In this document: positions 1 to 12,345 of the stretch, in pieces
How the letters are laid out: every line of letters starts with the position of its first letter
Position numbering within the stretch: position 1 is the first letter of the stretch
Source: Daedaleopsis sinensis
Lineage: Eukaryota > Basidiomycota > Agaricomycetes > Polyporales > Polyporaceae
Length of the DNA: 64,000 nucleotides
Reading direction: 5' to 3'
Assembly (NCBI GenBank): GCA_033807695.1
Contig: CM066301.1
Coordinates: forward strand, 620,001-684,000
Program-made: the position numbers and the translations under genes
The notes under the pieces: model-generated
What the model saw: only the letters and a program-made list of their open reading frames with translations
What the model was told of the DNA's origin: nothing
The model's database searches: none

Positions 1-1696
1 CCCCACCACCGGCAGCAAGCCTGAAACGACCTCTCCCGTTCCCGAGAGGCCGGCAAAGACGACCACGTCCTCTCATGAGTCGACCAGCACCCCCGAGGCG
101 ACCTCCACCCACAAGCCTTCTACCACCTCCTCTAGCAAGCCTTCTACCACCTCCTCTAGCAAGCCTTCTACCACCTCCTCTAGCAAGCCCGCTGCGACTT
201 CCACCAGCAGCTCGTCCAGCAGCCTGCTCAAGAAGCTCTTCCCCGTCTCCTCCATCAAGACCTGGACCACCTCCAAGTCCGCTGACGACGCGCTCCCGCT
301 CAGCGACAGCACTTTTGGGGTCACCAAGCTCATCTCCGACCTCTCGCACAACTACGTCACCGCTCCCGATGGCAAGCTCTCCATGCAGGCGCACTACCCG
401 GAGGGCTCGTACACGTACACCCACAGCCCCAAGGGCGGTCTCTCGTTCTACGCCACCGGCCCGGACAACTTCAACCTTCAGGGCGCCAAGGAGGCGACGC
501 TCTCGTACTCGGTCTACTTTGAAGAGGACTTCGACTTCAACAAGGGTGGCAAGCTCCCTGGTCTCTGTGAGTGGTTGTCTTGCCACCGTCCGTTCCATGC
601 CTTGTGTCGTCCTGGTGACTGGTGACTGCGGTCGGGCAATGCGGTTCGGCGCCACATTCTATGTTCCTGCCGATGTTGGCCGTTTCAACTGCCTCCGCCG
701 ATCTGGCAATCCGGATCCTATCAGCAACGCTATCACAGCGCGATGCCATCATCTTTCTCCTGAACACGACCAGTGTTCAGGTGATCAGGTCTCGGAACGA
801 GCCACCTAAAGTCCTTACTTTTGGCACCCCGACCCCTGGCACCCCGCGAGTCTCACAGCAGGCATGCCCCGAGTTTGTGGGGAAGAAAAGGCGCATCATG
901 TAGTTACCTATTCTCTTGAGGAGCGGCCTTTTCAACGCCTTTTCGCCACTGTCGTCAAGTGGAAGAGAATAGCTAACTACGACTCGCGCCTTTTCATTGA
1001 CTTTTCTTTGGCAGATATTTGGGCAATGCCTGCCATGTCTGTCGTCCGATCTCTACGGAGTCCGCAGATGGTAGACCACACCAGTGCGCGACCGTTGAGT
1101 ACGAAGTACCAGTAATTGATCTAAGTGGCAATTGTCGAAGAGGAGGGATATTGAAGAACTCAGATCAGACTATTGAACGGCCGTCTCGGAGGACGCTGTC
1201 CTCTGAGACAGCCGCTTCACTAAAATACAAGTTTTCATTTGGTCCATGCGTCAGTCGTGTCCAAGTTTGGCCGGAGGGGCCTTGCTTATGATATCAGGAA
1301 TCAATACTGACCCTATCATCCCCCAGACGGCGGCAACAGCGACGACATCGCGACTTCCTGCTCTGGTGGTCGTCGCGATGACCGTTGCTTCTCCACGCGC
1401 TTCATGTGGCGCACCGACGGCAAGGGCGAGCTCTACACCTACCTCCCCAGCAGCTACCAGGCGAACAAGGCCGTGTGCTCGATCGCGCCCGAGTCCGACT
1501 GCAACGACACGTACGGTGCTTCCGTCGGCCGCGGCTCGTTCCACTTCAAGGCTGGCACGCGCACCACCATCGGCCAGCGTGTCAGGCTGAACGACGTCGG
1601 GAAGGAGAACGGCGAGCTCGAGCTCTTCGTCGAGGGCAAGAGCATCTTCACCGTTCCGGGTCTCGTCTTCCGCAACAGCGACTCGGGTAAGATCCG
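1..1696 (+). pseudogene. 3'-truncated copy of a PL14-type secreted protein gene
   Basis: The sequence is nearly identical to 10,764-12,178 of the intact paralogue. It enters the window in the Ser/Thr-rich linker, so signal peptide and start lie outside. Exon 1 ends at 566 (donor GTGAGT) and the next exon starts at 1,327 after CCCCCAG, giving a 760 nt intron against 479 nt in the paralogue. The exon from 1,327 encodes the conserved core, including FMWRTDGKG and FVEGKSIF. Homology stops at about 1,697, just after residues SGKIRG, and the last exon (SWASPKSQNTYFSDFS in the paralogue) is missing. An open frame continues to about 2,483 but reads low-complexity sequence. I infer a truncated copy, probably non-functional; a chimeric 3' end remains possible. 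Confidence 0.75.
1005..1287. other. About 281 bp insertion in the large intron of the truncated PL14 copy
   Basis: The two introns align up to the shared TTGACTTT (ending near 1,004) and again from ATGATATCAGG (1,288). The segment between is absent from the paralogue, where the flanks meet at about 11,768. No terminal inverted repeats or open frame were seen. It starts close to an acceptor-like TTTCTTTGGCAG. It could be a small mobile element or a deletion in the other copy. Confidence 0.6.
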
Positions 1697-2031
1697 GGGG
1701 AGTGGGAGCGTGCGGCAGGTGAGTCCGAGTGGTCGCGGATCAGCGTGTCCGCCGGAGCCGTGCGCTGATGGCCGTGATGGCGACGAGTTGCCCACCAGAG
1801 AAATAAAGCGGGAGATAGGGTGTTTTCGAGGTCATATAGGTGTCGAGGGTGGGGGGCGGATATGGTGGGGGTGGGAGGCGGATATGGTGGGGGGGCGGGG
1901 ACTCGGACTCTGTGTACATAGAAGAAATATATTTCGTTGGCTACATACATCGAGTGCGACGCGGGACAGCGAGGGGAGAGGGAGACTTGGAGGGGACTCG
2001 GAGGGGGCAGAACACGGCTCAGAGGGAGAGC

Positions 2032-2067
2032 CTCGGACTCGGACTCGGACTCGGACTCGGACTCGGA
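2032..2067. repeat. Hexanucleotide microsatellite (CTCGGA)6
   Basis: Six uninterrupted CTCGGA units lie in G-rich, low-complexity sequence (1,840-2,150) downstream of the truncated PL14 copy. The surrounding 300 bp also holds imprecise GGCGGATATGGTGGGGG repeats. No gene is supported here. Confidence 0.9.
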
Positions 2068-2399
2068 GTAGATGGTTCAGGAGAGGGAGTAGACGGTGCA
2101 GGGAGCCAGAACAAGTCAGAGCAAGCAGAAATCGCGATTCAGAGTGCAGAGATACGGATACACTCTATTCCACCCGCGGAACGCACACGGCGCGCGTGAA
2201 TAACCTCCCGGCGGTCAGTAGACTCTCCGGCGCCTGCATGCCCATTTCCGGACTCGCAGCGTCTCGCACCGCTCCTGCGTTCCTTCCGCCCACCACCACC
2301 TCTGCCGCCTCCCGCTCGTCCGCCGTCTCTCCGGTCTCCAGTTTGCTGGCTGCCGCTCTGCCCCCGCCGTCGAAACTTGGACTAGGCGGCCTGGACTCG

Positions 2400-3750
2400 A
2401 CTCGGGCCACGTCGCGCGCGTCGGAATGGACTGGGACGGACTTACGAGACGAACTGCGCTCTGACGGCGGTCGACGACGGTAAGTGGCTTAGAATGCTCA
2501 CCTCGCGTCTACACCATCCCGCCTCCCGCCCGCCGACCCAGGAGGAAGAACCCAGCTTGGATAAGGTCCAGCGCGACCGCATGCGGCCCCAACGGTTCGC
2601 CGTGAACCGCTCGCGGAGGGTGTTCACCGACGGCAGCTCGTTCTCGTCTACGCACGCCCTCCGGCTCCCGCCTTGCCACGTCCTCGGACGCTCCCTGCAC
2701 ATCCTGCAACCGTCCCTCACCCATCCAGAACGACGAAATACACGCACCTGTGGCCCCAGACTGGTCTCACCCACCACCGCGCCCGAGCGTTTGACGCGTG
2801 ACGTCACTGATCGTCCTCGACGCGTTCCTCCGACTTCCTGTCCACGAGGAGACGTCAGTCTCGTCAACGACGCATCTACATGCGCAAGGTACGTACTGAC
2901 GTTCGATACTGCGCCTCGGTAGACCGCTCCCGCCGCCGCCGTACGCAAACGGGTGGTGAAGTCCACCCAGTGCGTACGTACGGCGGCGGCGGCGCTGTGC
3001 TGTCCACTGACGGACGGTGACGATCGCGCAGGTGTGCCACCTCGCGTCGCCGCCGTCGACACCGCCGAGTCCCCGTCCGCCCGACCGCCGCATCGCTCTC
3101 GACGCCCTCCGCAACTCTCGCGTCTCCGTTCACAACCGCACCTGCCCCAGAACGACACACGACGCGCACCTCGTCCCCGCCGACCGCACTCCTCGATCGG
3201 ATCCCGCCCGTCGACTTCCTGCTACGAATCGAAGACGGTCTTGCCCGCCCAGTCATCCTCACGCGTCGCCCACGAGCACGCGGCGGACGACCGCGAGCAG
3301 CTACACGCCGACAAGCGTACGACCAGGTGGGTCGCCTACTCGAAGCACCTCGTCCGACTCGACCTCCGCTGTCAAGGTACGTACCGCTCGCGACTCGATT
3401 TCCCCGTGACGGTCTACAGCGCCGAGGTACGTGATGGCATTCGCGACTCTCGGCTGCCGCGGGATCGTCGGTGGACGGCGAGCCGTCGTGCCGGCGCACA
3501 TCAAGTCCGGCGCCGTAGGCGAACCTGACGTCGCTCGCGCTGTCTTGCCTCGAGCTCTGACGAACGTCCTGCAGGCCGTCGCCGTGAGCTCTCGGAAGAC
3601 GTCTGGGGCACGTGGTACGCTCCTCCGACGCCAGCCAGGCAGCACGCTGTGCATGAACACGACAGCGGCGTCGCGCCTGTGTCACGGGCGCGGGATACGG
3701 ATCGGTGAGCGACGTAGTATGTGCGCGACTGAACACGATACGTACGTACC
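2400..3750 (+). other. GC-rich region with intron-like signals but no confident gene
   Basis: Plausible donors and acceptors occur, for example GTAAGT at 2,481 with an acceptor at 2,541, GTACGT near 2,889 and an acceptor near 3,031. Long open frames exist on both strands, as expected from GC richness. The predicted peptides are Arg/Pro/Ser-rich and match no family I know. I did not find one frame that closes over all junctions. It could be a decayed gene or a spliced non-coding transcript. Confidence 0.3.
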
Positions 3751-4290
3751 TCACCCGCCAGCAGATGGCTTTTGCAGCCGCATCCACCGCTCCCGGACTC
3801 GACACCGAGTGCTCGCAGCGAGGGGGTGCCTCGACCGGATGGCAGGATGCGTGACACGCGTCGAGGTCGCATCCAGACGTCCTCGACGCCAATCTGGGAG
3901 AACGGTGTCGGTCAGCACGTACAGGTGCGTGATCGGACATCCCACTCACGAGTGCGTAGATCATGCCGGCTTCCGCCGCTCCGGGACACGCTGTTTGTGC
4001 GCATGCACGCCGTCCGAACAGTCGTGCACCTCACCCGCCACACAGGTGACTTTAGCAGCCATATCCATCCCCCCGGGACTCGACGCCGAGTGCTCGCAGC
4101 GAGGGGTGCCTCGACCGGACGGCAGGACGCGTAACACGCGTCGAGGTCGCGTCCAGACGTCCTGCGACGTCCTCAATGCTACTCTGCGAGAACGGCGTGA
4201 GTCAGTACGTACAGGTGCGTGTACGAACATCCCACTCACGACTGTGTAGAGCTCGCCGTCTCTCGCCGCTCTGGGACGCGCCGTCTGCGT
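3751..4290. repeat. Imperfect tandem duplication, 280 bp period
   Basis: TCACCCGCCA at 3,751 recurs at 4,031. The two units then align, sharing GAGTGCTCGCAGCGAGG, GGTGCCTCGACCGGA, ACACGCGTCGAGGTCGC and ATCCCACTCACGA with scattered substitutions and small indels. No conserved reading frame was found across both units. Confidence 0.75.
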
Positions 4291-4299
4291 GTCCCCGCC

Positions 4300-6711
4300 G
4301 TCAGCGCCGTGCTGGGAGCTCGTCTGAACGCGCCGTCAGCGACGAGTGCTCCCGTGAGGCCAAGATCAAGGCACCTACCACGAGAGTCACAGTGCGGTAT
4401 GGGAGCTTGTCGGCGGGGACGACAGGGCGGGTGGATGTGTCCAGGGGGCTCCGGGACGGTGACATCTGCTGTGTTGCGGGGGAGGCATGTTGACGGCGCG
4501 GCCGGTGGATGGTGGTCAGCGGACGCACAACCGGGGCTGTCGCGACGCGTCGCGTCGTGTTCGCCGAGGTGGGGATTGAAGGACACGATGCGCTGAAGAT
4601 GGAGGACGACGGGGAGATGGGTGGCGACGTTCCGGTCGAGATGCGTAGCGGAGAGTAGGAAGAGAGGGTGTAGTACATAGACAAAAGCAATGCATCCCGC
4701 TGCCGTGTGATGGTTGTAACACGTCTAGGCCCGACTCGTTCCCAGTCTTCCGATGGCCGAGAATTCTGCAAATAATTTGGCCAAGTATGGAGGCGCTGTT
4801 CGGACGCGCTCATGAAGGGGTCATCCGTGCCGCTGAACTTTCCCACCACGGCAGAACATTCGAACGTCCCCCTCGGCGAATCGTCCCGCACCCTCGCCTC
4901 TATCCTCCAGCTCACTGTAGGTGTGCTACTCCAGCTTTCGTGGATAAACTCAAGCAGGAGGTGCGCGCAGAGACCACTAGTAGTATTCATACAGTGTACA
5001 ACTTGAACCCTACAATTCCTGACTGTCAGAATAATAATTATTCCTCCGAGCATGTCAGCCGAGCACGATCCGAGTCCCTGAGCCGTCCGAAACTCCGGGT
5101 CTCCGAGAACTCTGCTAGATGACGTGATCCACTCCCCACAGTCTTCTCGGAGAGTTTCCCATCCTGAGATGCTGTCCTGCAGCAATCGAGCACATTGAGC
5201 TCGAGACTCAGGCTTGTGCCATGCAGCAACTTTCATGCTCACTGTACAGTGAGTACTGGATAATAACGAGCACAACAGCGGACAGCCTTCGAGCTTTCGG
5301 GAGCACATAATTTTAGCACGCTCTCACGGAACTACGTGGGCATGGAAGCTCCGAAATTTTATCTACTTCATGCCACTAAAGAAGTACCTACGTAACCACT
5401 CAGAACCTTCCTATGTCTGAAGTCATTGGAGCTGCCCCAGGCTCCAGCTCACTGTATGATGCTGCAGGGCACAGACAGCAGTGAGCACTGAGACAACAAT
5501 GTGAACATAGTAGGCCAGGAAGGTAGCACACCGGGTTGAGAATAATTGTGGCGTGGCCGGGAATGCCGAGTCTAGAGCTCGACGGAGTCGCCGCCCATTA
5601 GGCGGAGAGCACACCCTGTTCGCGTCGGTGCCTGGAGGATATTCTGGGCGCGGAGTGACGTCGATGCGCGCACGGAGCGGCGAACTTGAATATTATTGCA
5701 AGCGACCGGAGGATTCCGCGAGGCTCGCCGCCGTGCCGGTCCATGATCAAAGCTCAGCAACACCGGCCAGAGCAGTCCCGTTGACCTGAAGAGTTTCTGC
5801 TGCATTATGCAGAGAGACTGTATATATCATTGATGTCTGCAGTGGCCAGAATATGTCTTCGGAGTGACTTGGAAGTGTACTAAGTATTATACTTCTGAAG
5901 AGCTTGAAGCTCGAGTACAAGTGTACATGTACTATGGCAGTGGACAGAGTATAACTTGCGAGATATTCAGCATCCCATTGCAGGTGCAAGGGCAGTCAAG
6001 CCGTACGCACGGACATTGATGAAGCGGAACGGCGGGAACGGCGGAGGTGGCAGGCAGCGCCAGGCGCGGGAAGAGCGCTAGTCAATGCCCAAATGCGGAC
6101 GGCCATATTCACCGCCGGGCGTTTGCCGTCTTCCTCCTCCGCCGATCTGCGACATAAAACATTTTGCAGTCTACTCAGTGCGAAGGATCCCGGGACATCA
6201 ACACATCTATTCAATCAGGCTGCAAGCTGGCAACCTGATACCACGAGATTTTGACTGTTCTATGTGCAAGTCTGGTATTGTGGTGTTTTATACTCGAAAA
6301 ATCGAGATTGCTGATCTATTTGTGATTATTACAGACTCATGAGCACTATCTGACCGCGGTATGGCTCATGTGAAGCCTCCGCATATAGAGAGCATGAATC
6401 ACATCTCTTCTCCGGGCCCGCCGCCTCCGAAACGGACAGAAACCCTGCAAACGGCGTTTTCGATGCAGCGCCCTCTCCTCGAGCCTCCTCCCGCCCAAAT
6501 TACGACGGCGTCGCGGCGAGAAGTGCATCAGATCGTAGCCGAGCGCCCACGCCACAAGCGAAGACAGCTAAGAAGCTTCCAGACTCCTGCCTGCTCGGAA
6601 CCTGCGTCCTTTCCGTACACACGCGCAGGGTCTCCCCCTTCCAGTCTCCTCATCCCCCGTGTCGAGTTCTGGTTGGTCCCGCGCCCGGCACCCACGGAGG
6701 ATGCGTGAGAA
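4300..6711. other. Intergenic, no supported gene
   Basis: About 2.4 kb, more AT-rich between about 4,900 and 6,350 than its flanks. Open frames here are short or shadow-like and lack family motifs. A perfect 16 bp palindrome (CTCACTGTACAGTGAG) sits at 5,238-5,253. I see no RNA gene. Confidence 0.5.
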
Positions 6712-8271
6712 GTGCGTGCTCTCACTTCCACACGGTCCGGTCCAGTGACCGTGGGGGCTGCGCACGGACCACGCTCTAGAGGTACAAGTACCTCCGCATT
6801 CTCGTCGAGTCTACCCAGTGCTCTCTTCCCTCCCCCTCGAGCACGCCCTCCCCTCTCCTCCCTCCTTTTCCCTCACATCTACTCATCGTGCACTAGATGC
6901 TCTCGTCTCGTCCTGTACACCATACCTCTGCCTCGCTGCCGACACTGTCTTCACTTCGCCGGCAACACTGCGATTCCGGGCCTGCCGCGCATCCCGCCCG
7001 TCCGATCTCACTTGCTCCGCATACCATTCGGATTTGGATCGACGACCGACCTCGGCCGACGCTTGACCCGGTTCCGACTCGATCTCCGACATAGTGCCCC
7101 CACTGGTACAATGCACATGGGTGAGCCGATGCGATTGCTGCGTCGTGGCAGATTGTGTTCCGACGGTTTAGCTAACATGGCATCTATGTTTCCAGTTTCC
7201 CGCACCAGTGTACAAGCGATTCATGCTCGTGTATGTACCGCTTCTCTTTATAACTGCGTGTCAAACGCTGATAGACTACTCGCTTGTAGGAGCCACTGGC
7301 ACAGATTGCGGTCCCGCGCCGCGGCTCCAACTTGGCCTCGATCGACATACGATCTCGAGGTACGCACCTTTGGTTTGGATCTGCACGGCTCTCTGATTGC
7401 TGACTACTATTTATCTTAGATATCCGCGACCGCGTCCTTGTAGTACACGCTCACGGCGTTCGCACGCGCCCGTTCAGTTACAGCACCGCCAGTGCGAACT
7501 CGAATGCAAGGTACGTCCGCCGGGCTGTTCCGGTCCTGTCCAGTTGAACCATGCTGACCGGAGGCTCCGTCTCACACAGATGCTCGCGTGCCTGCAACGC
7601 ACACGAGTCACAGCTACGGGGTGCGTATAGTAGTAGGTAAGTCCGGCGGTCTAAGCTCGCTGCACCGTAATCAGCCTCCGGCTCTTACTGACATCCGACT
7701 CATCTGCACGTCCGACTCATTGCGACGTCTTTCTTGACGCGGGCAGGTACGTACATAGTAGTCCGTCTCGGTGCGCGTAGTGCTGACTTGGTCCGCTTCT
7801 TGCAGGCCGGCACCACTCGATCGCGAGACTCGGCCCCGCACTCAGCTGGACGGCGCGTTCGAGTCGACGGCCTCTGCTGCGCCAGCGACCAAGTCCCAAG
7901 TCCAAGTGCGCACGCGAAAACAATCCAGTCAAACGATCACGACCGGTTCGGGGACTCGCGTACGTGCCATCTCCTCCCATGTCCGTCCACATCCGAGTCC
8001 GCTGACAACTACTGCACGCTTGCTCGTCTAGGTTCGACACTCCCGCCGTTCGACTCTCCTGTCCGCTAGCCCGAATCGACTCGCGCCGACCGATCCGTCC
8101 CAGACGACTCGGACTCGCGCGCGGCGTGTGCGTGGTCCCAGGCCCTCGTTCGAGCCAGCCTCGCTCCGAGTCGCATCCCTGGCCCATCTGAGTCGATCCC
8201 CGCTCGGCACACGGCACGAGGTCAGCACCCCCGCCTCGTCTCCGAGTCCTGCGCATCCCGACGCATGCTGA
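6712..8271 (+). CDS. Possible eight-exon gene, unknown Arg/Ser/Thr-rich protein
   Basis: One frame stays open through seven GT-AG introns of 54-75 nt: 7,121-7,195, 7,229-7,289, 7,360-7,419, 7,511-7,579, 7,621-7,674, 7,747-7,805 and 7,960-8,031. Donors include GTGAGC, GTACGC, GTACGT and GTGCGT. Acceptors have clear branch-like CTAAC or CTGA motifs. It gives 369 residues from the ATG at 6,712, or 236 from an internal ATG at 7,111, ending in TGA at 8,269. The product is Arg/Ser/Thr/Pro-rich with no domain I recognise. Closure across seven junctions argues for a real gene. The low-complexity composition argues for caution, and a spliced non-coding RNA is the main alternative. The start is uncertain. 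Confidence 0.45.
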
Positions 8272-9600
8272 CACACCCCTCTCAGACGACGTATCCCCAG
8301 CCGCACCCGACTCGCGCTCGAACGCCTTCGAACGCTCGCTGCGCCGTGCGTCCGTGACACGCCGGTCCCGCGCCCCCGCTGACCTACTCGCCCGTAGACA
8401 CGCGTACGGCTCCCCGTCCGCCTCGCCGCCCGAGCAGGCGGCCCGACCATCTCGCACGCGTCCGGGGAGCCAGACCGGCGGCGGACTCTCACTGGACCAC
8501 AGCACTCGGTCCCGGGAGCGCGACTCGCCCCGCGTCCGTCCGATTCAGAGTCTTCTGCGCGCGCCGTACGCGTGCTGCGACCCGGAGTCCGTACCGTCGC
8601 CACTCGTGGAGGGGATGGGAACGCCGCCGAGAGCCGGCGCAGAGCTGTATTGAGCCGGACGTAGAGCAGTATTACACTCGTAGATACAGTAGTACTAGTA
8701 TTAGACTTACGGTACCGCGCCCGCTGACCCGTCGATCCTCTTCCCCAGCAGCTCCCTCTACAGACGGCCCGCCCGTCCGTCTCACCGAGCACGGCCGTCT
8801 GGCACCGTGCACGCCGCTCCCGGGGACCACCTTGGAGATCCGAACGTCCGCGACGCCGCGGCACCCGAGCACGGCCTGGTGCGTGCTTGCAGTCGTCGCC
8901 GCTCGCAGCGGGGAGTCGGAGGGACGTCGCCGAGCTCTCCCAGGCCCGCTGGGACAGCGCACGAGCGTTGGCGGGGGCCCCTTCGCAGCGTCCGGTTCCG
9001 ACTTCTCGCCCCGCGCCGCGAACGGCGGCGGCGTGCCCTCGACGAGATGTGGGCGTAGGCCGCTCGCGGACGGCGCGGCAGACCTGTCCCGCACGTACCG
9101 AAGGCTGGAGACATGTATTGCGTGAGTGGTGTGCGGAATACAGCGGTTTTGCGCGAAAGTGCGGACCTTTTTGACTCCGGCGTGACCAATTCTTGCCCGG
9201 ACTTCACGAGTCCGGCCGTCCCATGCATATAGAGTGAGTCTGAGACACCCGAGGGGGTCTGCGCGGCGGGGTGCGCCGTCGTTCGCGAGATCGGCCTGGG
9301 CGTTTCCGTGCCGCCCTGCCCGCGCCCGCGCGAACGTCGTGCGCCGCGTGTTCTACGGCCCGGAGGGCTTCGGGAGCGCGTGCACGCCGTTCGCGTGGGC
9401 CGTCTTTGTCGAAGCTAGCTGCTCCCGCCGCGCGAGACGGGCGTATTCTTGAGTTTCGTTTGACCGGTCTTGGCGGTGCCCATGGAGCCCATTTTGAGAC
9501 GTCGTCTGCCGGGCCTGCGAGTGCGTCGTGCATGGCGGGCATAGTTTGTGTATGCATTGTATATAGATTGCGCGGTGCGGTTCGGACGGGAGAGCGTGCG
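8272..9600. other. GC-rich intergenic, no supported gene
   Basis: Long open frames occur on both strands but overlap one another and encode Arg/Ala/Pro-rich peptides without motifs. I treat them as shadows of base composition. Confidence 0.45.
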
Positions 9601-9609
9601 CACCTAGGT

Positions 9610-9724
9610 GCCCATGAAATCGCTATGAACGCGATTTTTGCGACCTCGTCGGATCCGGGCGAGAGCGTGCGCGTTCGATGCGGAACGTTCAACGCGTGCT
9701 AGAGATACGTGTTAGCATGCACAC
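9610..9724 (-). repeat. Diverged inverted relative of the 155 bp spacer minisatellite
   Basis: Read on the minus strand, this segment resembles the 155 bp minisatellite unit at 25,015-25,290. Shared blocks on the plus strand are GCCCATGAAATCGC, a TCGGATC...GGCGAGAGCG block and GAACGTTCA. It shows that the repeat family occurs outside the amplified array. Similarity was judged by eye. Confidence 0.5.
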
Positions 9725-10583
9725 GGACGAGAAACGAGGGAGATATGCCGGTTTTCGTGACGTACTGTGCGAAGACCGGGGTACTGTCTTCAAGTACGAG
9801 GGCGGGCGAGGTCGGCGCACGTCGTCCGGGCGTCGTCTGAGGTCGTACTGGATGGGGCATTCGAGTTCCAGTGAGATAGGAGAGAACTGGGGAGGGGAGA
9901 GTCGGAGGGGGAGGGAACGGCCATGAAATCGACGGGTTTGAGTGAGTTGGGGAGTGCGGACTCGCAGGCTTTGAACGCAGGTTGCGGGAGTGCGGGCGAG
10001 CGAGTGAGAGGCGAGCATGGGCCGCGGGTGGACGGCGAGCGGATGCGCAGGAGGGAAGCGAGTAGGTGCTGAGGCGGACGGTCGAGGGCTAGCGGGTGCA
10101 CACGGATTTGGGGGATTGGACGAGAAACGGGTGCGCGCGGAGTTGGCCCAGGACGAGCGGCGAGTGGGGACAGTCGAGGACTTTTGAGAGCGACGTGAGA
10201 GCGACGCGGGCGGATGAGCCGGGATCCTCGAGTCGCTGGTGTTGCAGGCGGTCGCACTCTGGCGTGTTTTCTGGGTGTGCGTCAATTGTGGGTGGTGGTT
10301 GTGTGCCCGACCGGATGACAATAGGCGGCTGGGGAAAGCTGGAACAGGCAGCGACCGGCTATGATGCTCCACTGAGTGACAGCGTTTGCCGGTGATGGTA
10401 GACAACCTGGCTGGCGCCTTCGCGTCCTTTTCTTTACCCTCTCATCACTCCCGCTTCCTCGCCCTCTCCCCCTCCCCCTCCCTCTCTCCGCTGTGCATCT
10501 CGCACCAGTCATTCTTTACTCCCCCACAGTCTCTATCGACTCGGTTGAAGCTCCTCACTCTTTTCCTCGACTCGCAGGCCATC
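9725..10583 (+). promoter_or_regulatory. Upstream region of the intact PL14-type gene
   Basis: The last 150 bp before the ATG at 10,584 is strongly pyrimidine-rich (CTCCC and TTTCCTC runs), as is common in core promoters and 5' leaders of basidiomycete genes. No clear TATA box was identified. The rest shows no supported gene. Confidence 0.4.
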
Positions 10584-12345
10584 ATGTACGCATTCAGGAC
10601 CCTCCTCGCTCTCCTTGCCGTCTCCCTCGTTTCCGTCTCCGCTGCCCCCTTCCACGACCACCACAAGCGGACATGCAGGTCCCGTACCTCTGTCGCCGTG
10701 GACCCCACCACCACCGCCACCACCACCACCGTCGCTGAGCACTCTAGCACGGTCTCCGTGGTCCCCACCACCGGCAGCAAGCCTGAAACGACCTCTCCCG
10801 TTCCCGAGAGGCCGGCAAAGACGACCACGTCCTCTCATGAGTCGACCAGCACCCCCGAGGCGACCTCCGCCCACAAGCCTTCTACCACCTCCTCTAGCAA
10901 GCCTTCTACCACCTCCTCTAGCAAGCCTTCTACCACCTCCTCCAGCAAGCCCGCTGCGACTTCCTCGAGCAGCTCGTCCAGCAGCCTGCTCAAGAAGCTC
11001 TTCCCCGTCTCCTCCATCAAGACCTGGACCACCTCCAAGTCCGCTGACGACGCGCTCCCGCTCAGCGACAGCACTTTTGGGGTCACGAAGCTCATCTCCG
11101 ACCTCTCGCACAACTACGTCACTGCTCCCGATGGCAAGCTCTCCATGCAGGCGCACTACCCGGAGGGCTCGTACACGTACACCCACAGCCCCAAGGGCGG
11201 TCTCTCCTTCTACGCCACCGGTCCGGACAACTTCAACCTTCAGGGCGCCAAGGAGGCGACGCTCTCGTACTCGGTCTACTTCGAAGAGGACTTCGACTTC
11301 AACAAGGGCGGCAAGCTCCCTGGTCTCTGTGAGTAGATGTTTGTTCACGCCGCCCGTTCCATGCCTTGTGTCGTCCTGGTGACTGGTGACTGCGGTCGGG
11401 CAATGCGGTCCAGCGCCACTTCCTACATTCCTGCCGATGTTGGCCGTTTCAATTGCCTCCGCCGATCTGGCAATCCGGATCCTATCAGCAACGCTATCAC
11501 AGCGTCATGCCATCATCTTTCTCCTGAACACGACCAGTGTTCAGGTGATCAGGTCTCGGAACGAGCCACCTAAAGTCCTTACTTTTGGCACCCCGACCCC
11601 TGGCACCCCGCGAGTCTCACAGCAGGCATGCCCCGAGTTTGTGGGGAAGAAAAGGCGCATCATGTAGTTACCTATTCTCTTGAGGAGCGGCCTTTTCAAC
11701 GGCTTTTCGCCACTGTCGTCAAGTGGAAGAGAATAGCTAACTACGACTCGCGCCTTTTCATTGACTTTATGATATCAGGAATCAATACTGACCCTATCAT
11801 CCCCCAGACGGCGGCAACAGCGACGACATCGCGACTTCCTGCTCTGGTGGTCGTCGGGATGACCGCTGCTTCTCCACGCGCTTCATGTGGCGCACCGACG
11901 GCAAGGGCGAGCTCTACACCTACCTCCCGAGCAGCTACCAGGCGAACAAGGCCGTGTGCTCGATCGCGCCCGAGTCCGACTGCAACGACACGTACGGTGC
12001 TTCCGTCGGCCGCGGCTCGTTCCACTTCAAGGCTGGCACGCGCACCACCATCGGCCAGCGCGTGAGGCTCAACGACGTCGGCAAGGAGAACGGCGAGCTC
12101 GAGCTCTTCGTCGAGGGCAAGAGCATCTTCACCGTTCCGGGTCTCGTCTTCCGCAACAGCGACTCGGGTAAGATCCGCGGCATCCAGATGCAGACGTTCT
12201 TCGGTGGTACGTGTTCCTTCTTTATACTACGATAACTGTTTTTTGAAACGGCTCGTGCACAGGCTCTGACTCTTCGTGGGCGTCGCCCAAGAGCCAGAAC
12301 ACCTACTTCTCGGACTTCTCTGTCGCGGTCACGGAGACGTTCTGA
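10584..12345 (+). CDS. Secreted PL14-domain protein (alginate-lyase-like fold)
   Basis: Three exons (10,584-11,328, 11,808-12,206, 12,263-12,345) give 408 residues. The N-terminus is a clear signal peptide (MYAFRTLLALLAVSLVSVSA). A Thr/Ser-rich, probably O-glycosylated linker follows (about 25-145), with SSKPSTT repeats. From about residue 160 to the end the sequence resembles the polysaccharide lyase 14-like domain common in basidiomycetes (LSYSVYFEEDFDFNKGGKLPG, FMWRTDGKG, SFHFKAGTRTTI). The protein is probably secreted and acts on cell-wall or environmental polysaccharide; substrate and catalysis are unproven. The first intron (479 nt) is unusually long for this genome. A truncated paralogue lies at 1-1,696. 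Family assignment is from recall of the pattern, not a search. Confidence 0.8.

Noticed and set aside
1404..2483. 359-codon frame continuing the truncated PL14 copy
   Set aside because: Only the first part is homologous to the paralogue; after about 1,697 it reads low-complexity and microsatellite DNA.
2876..3964. 362-codon minus-strand frame
   Set aside because: Arg/Ser-rich, no motif, overlapped by equally long frames on the other strand.
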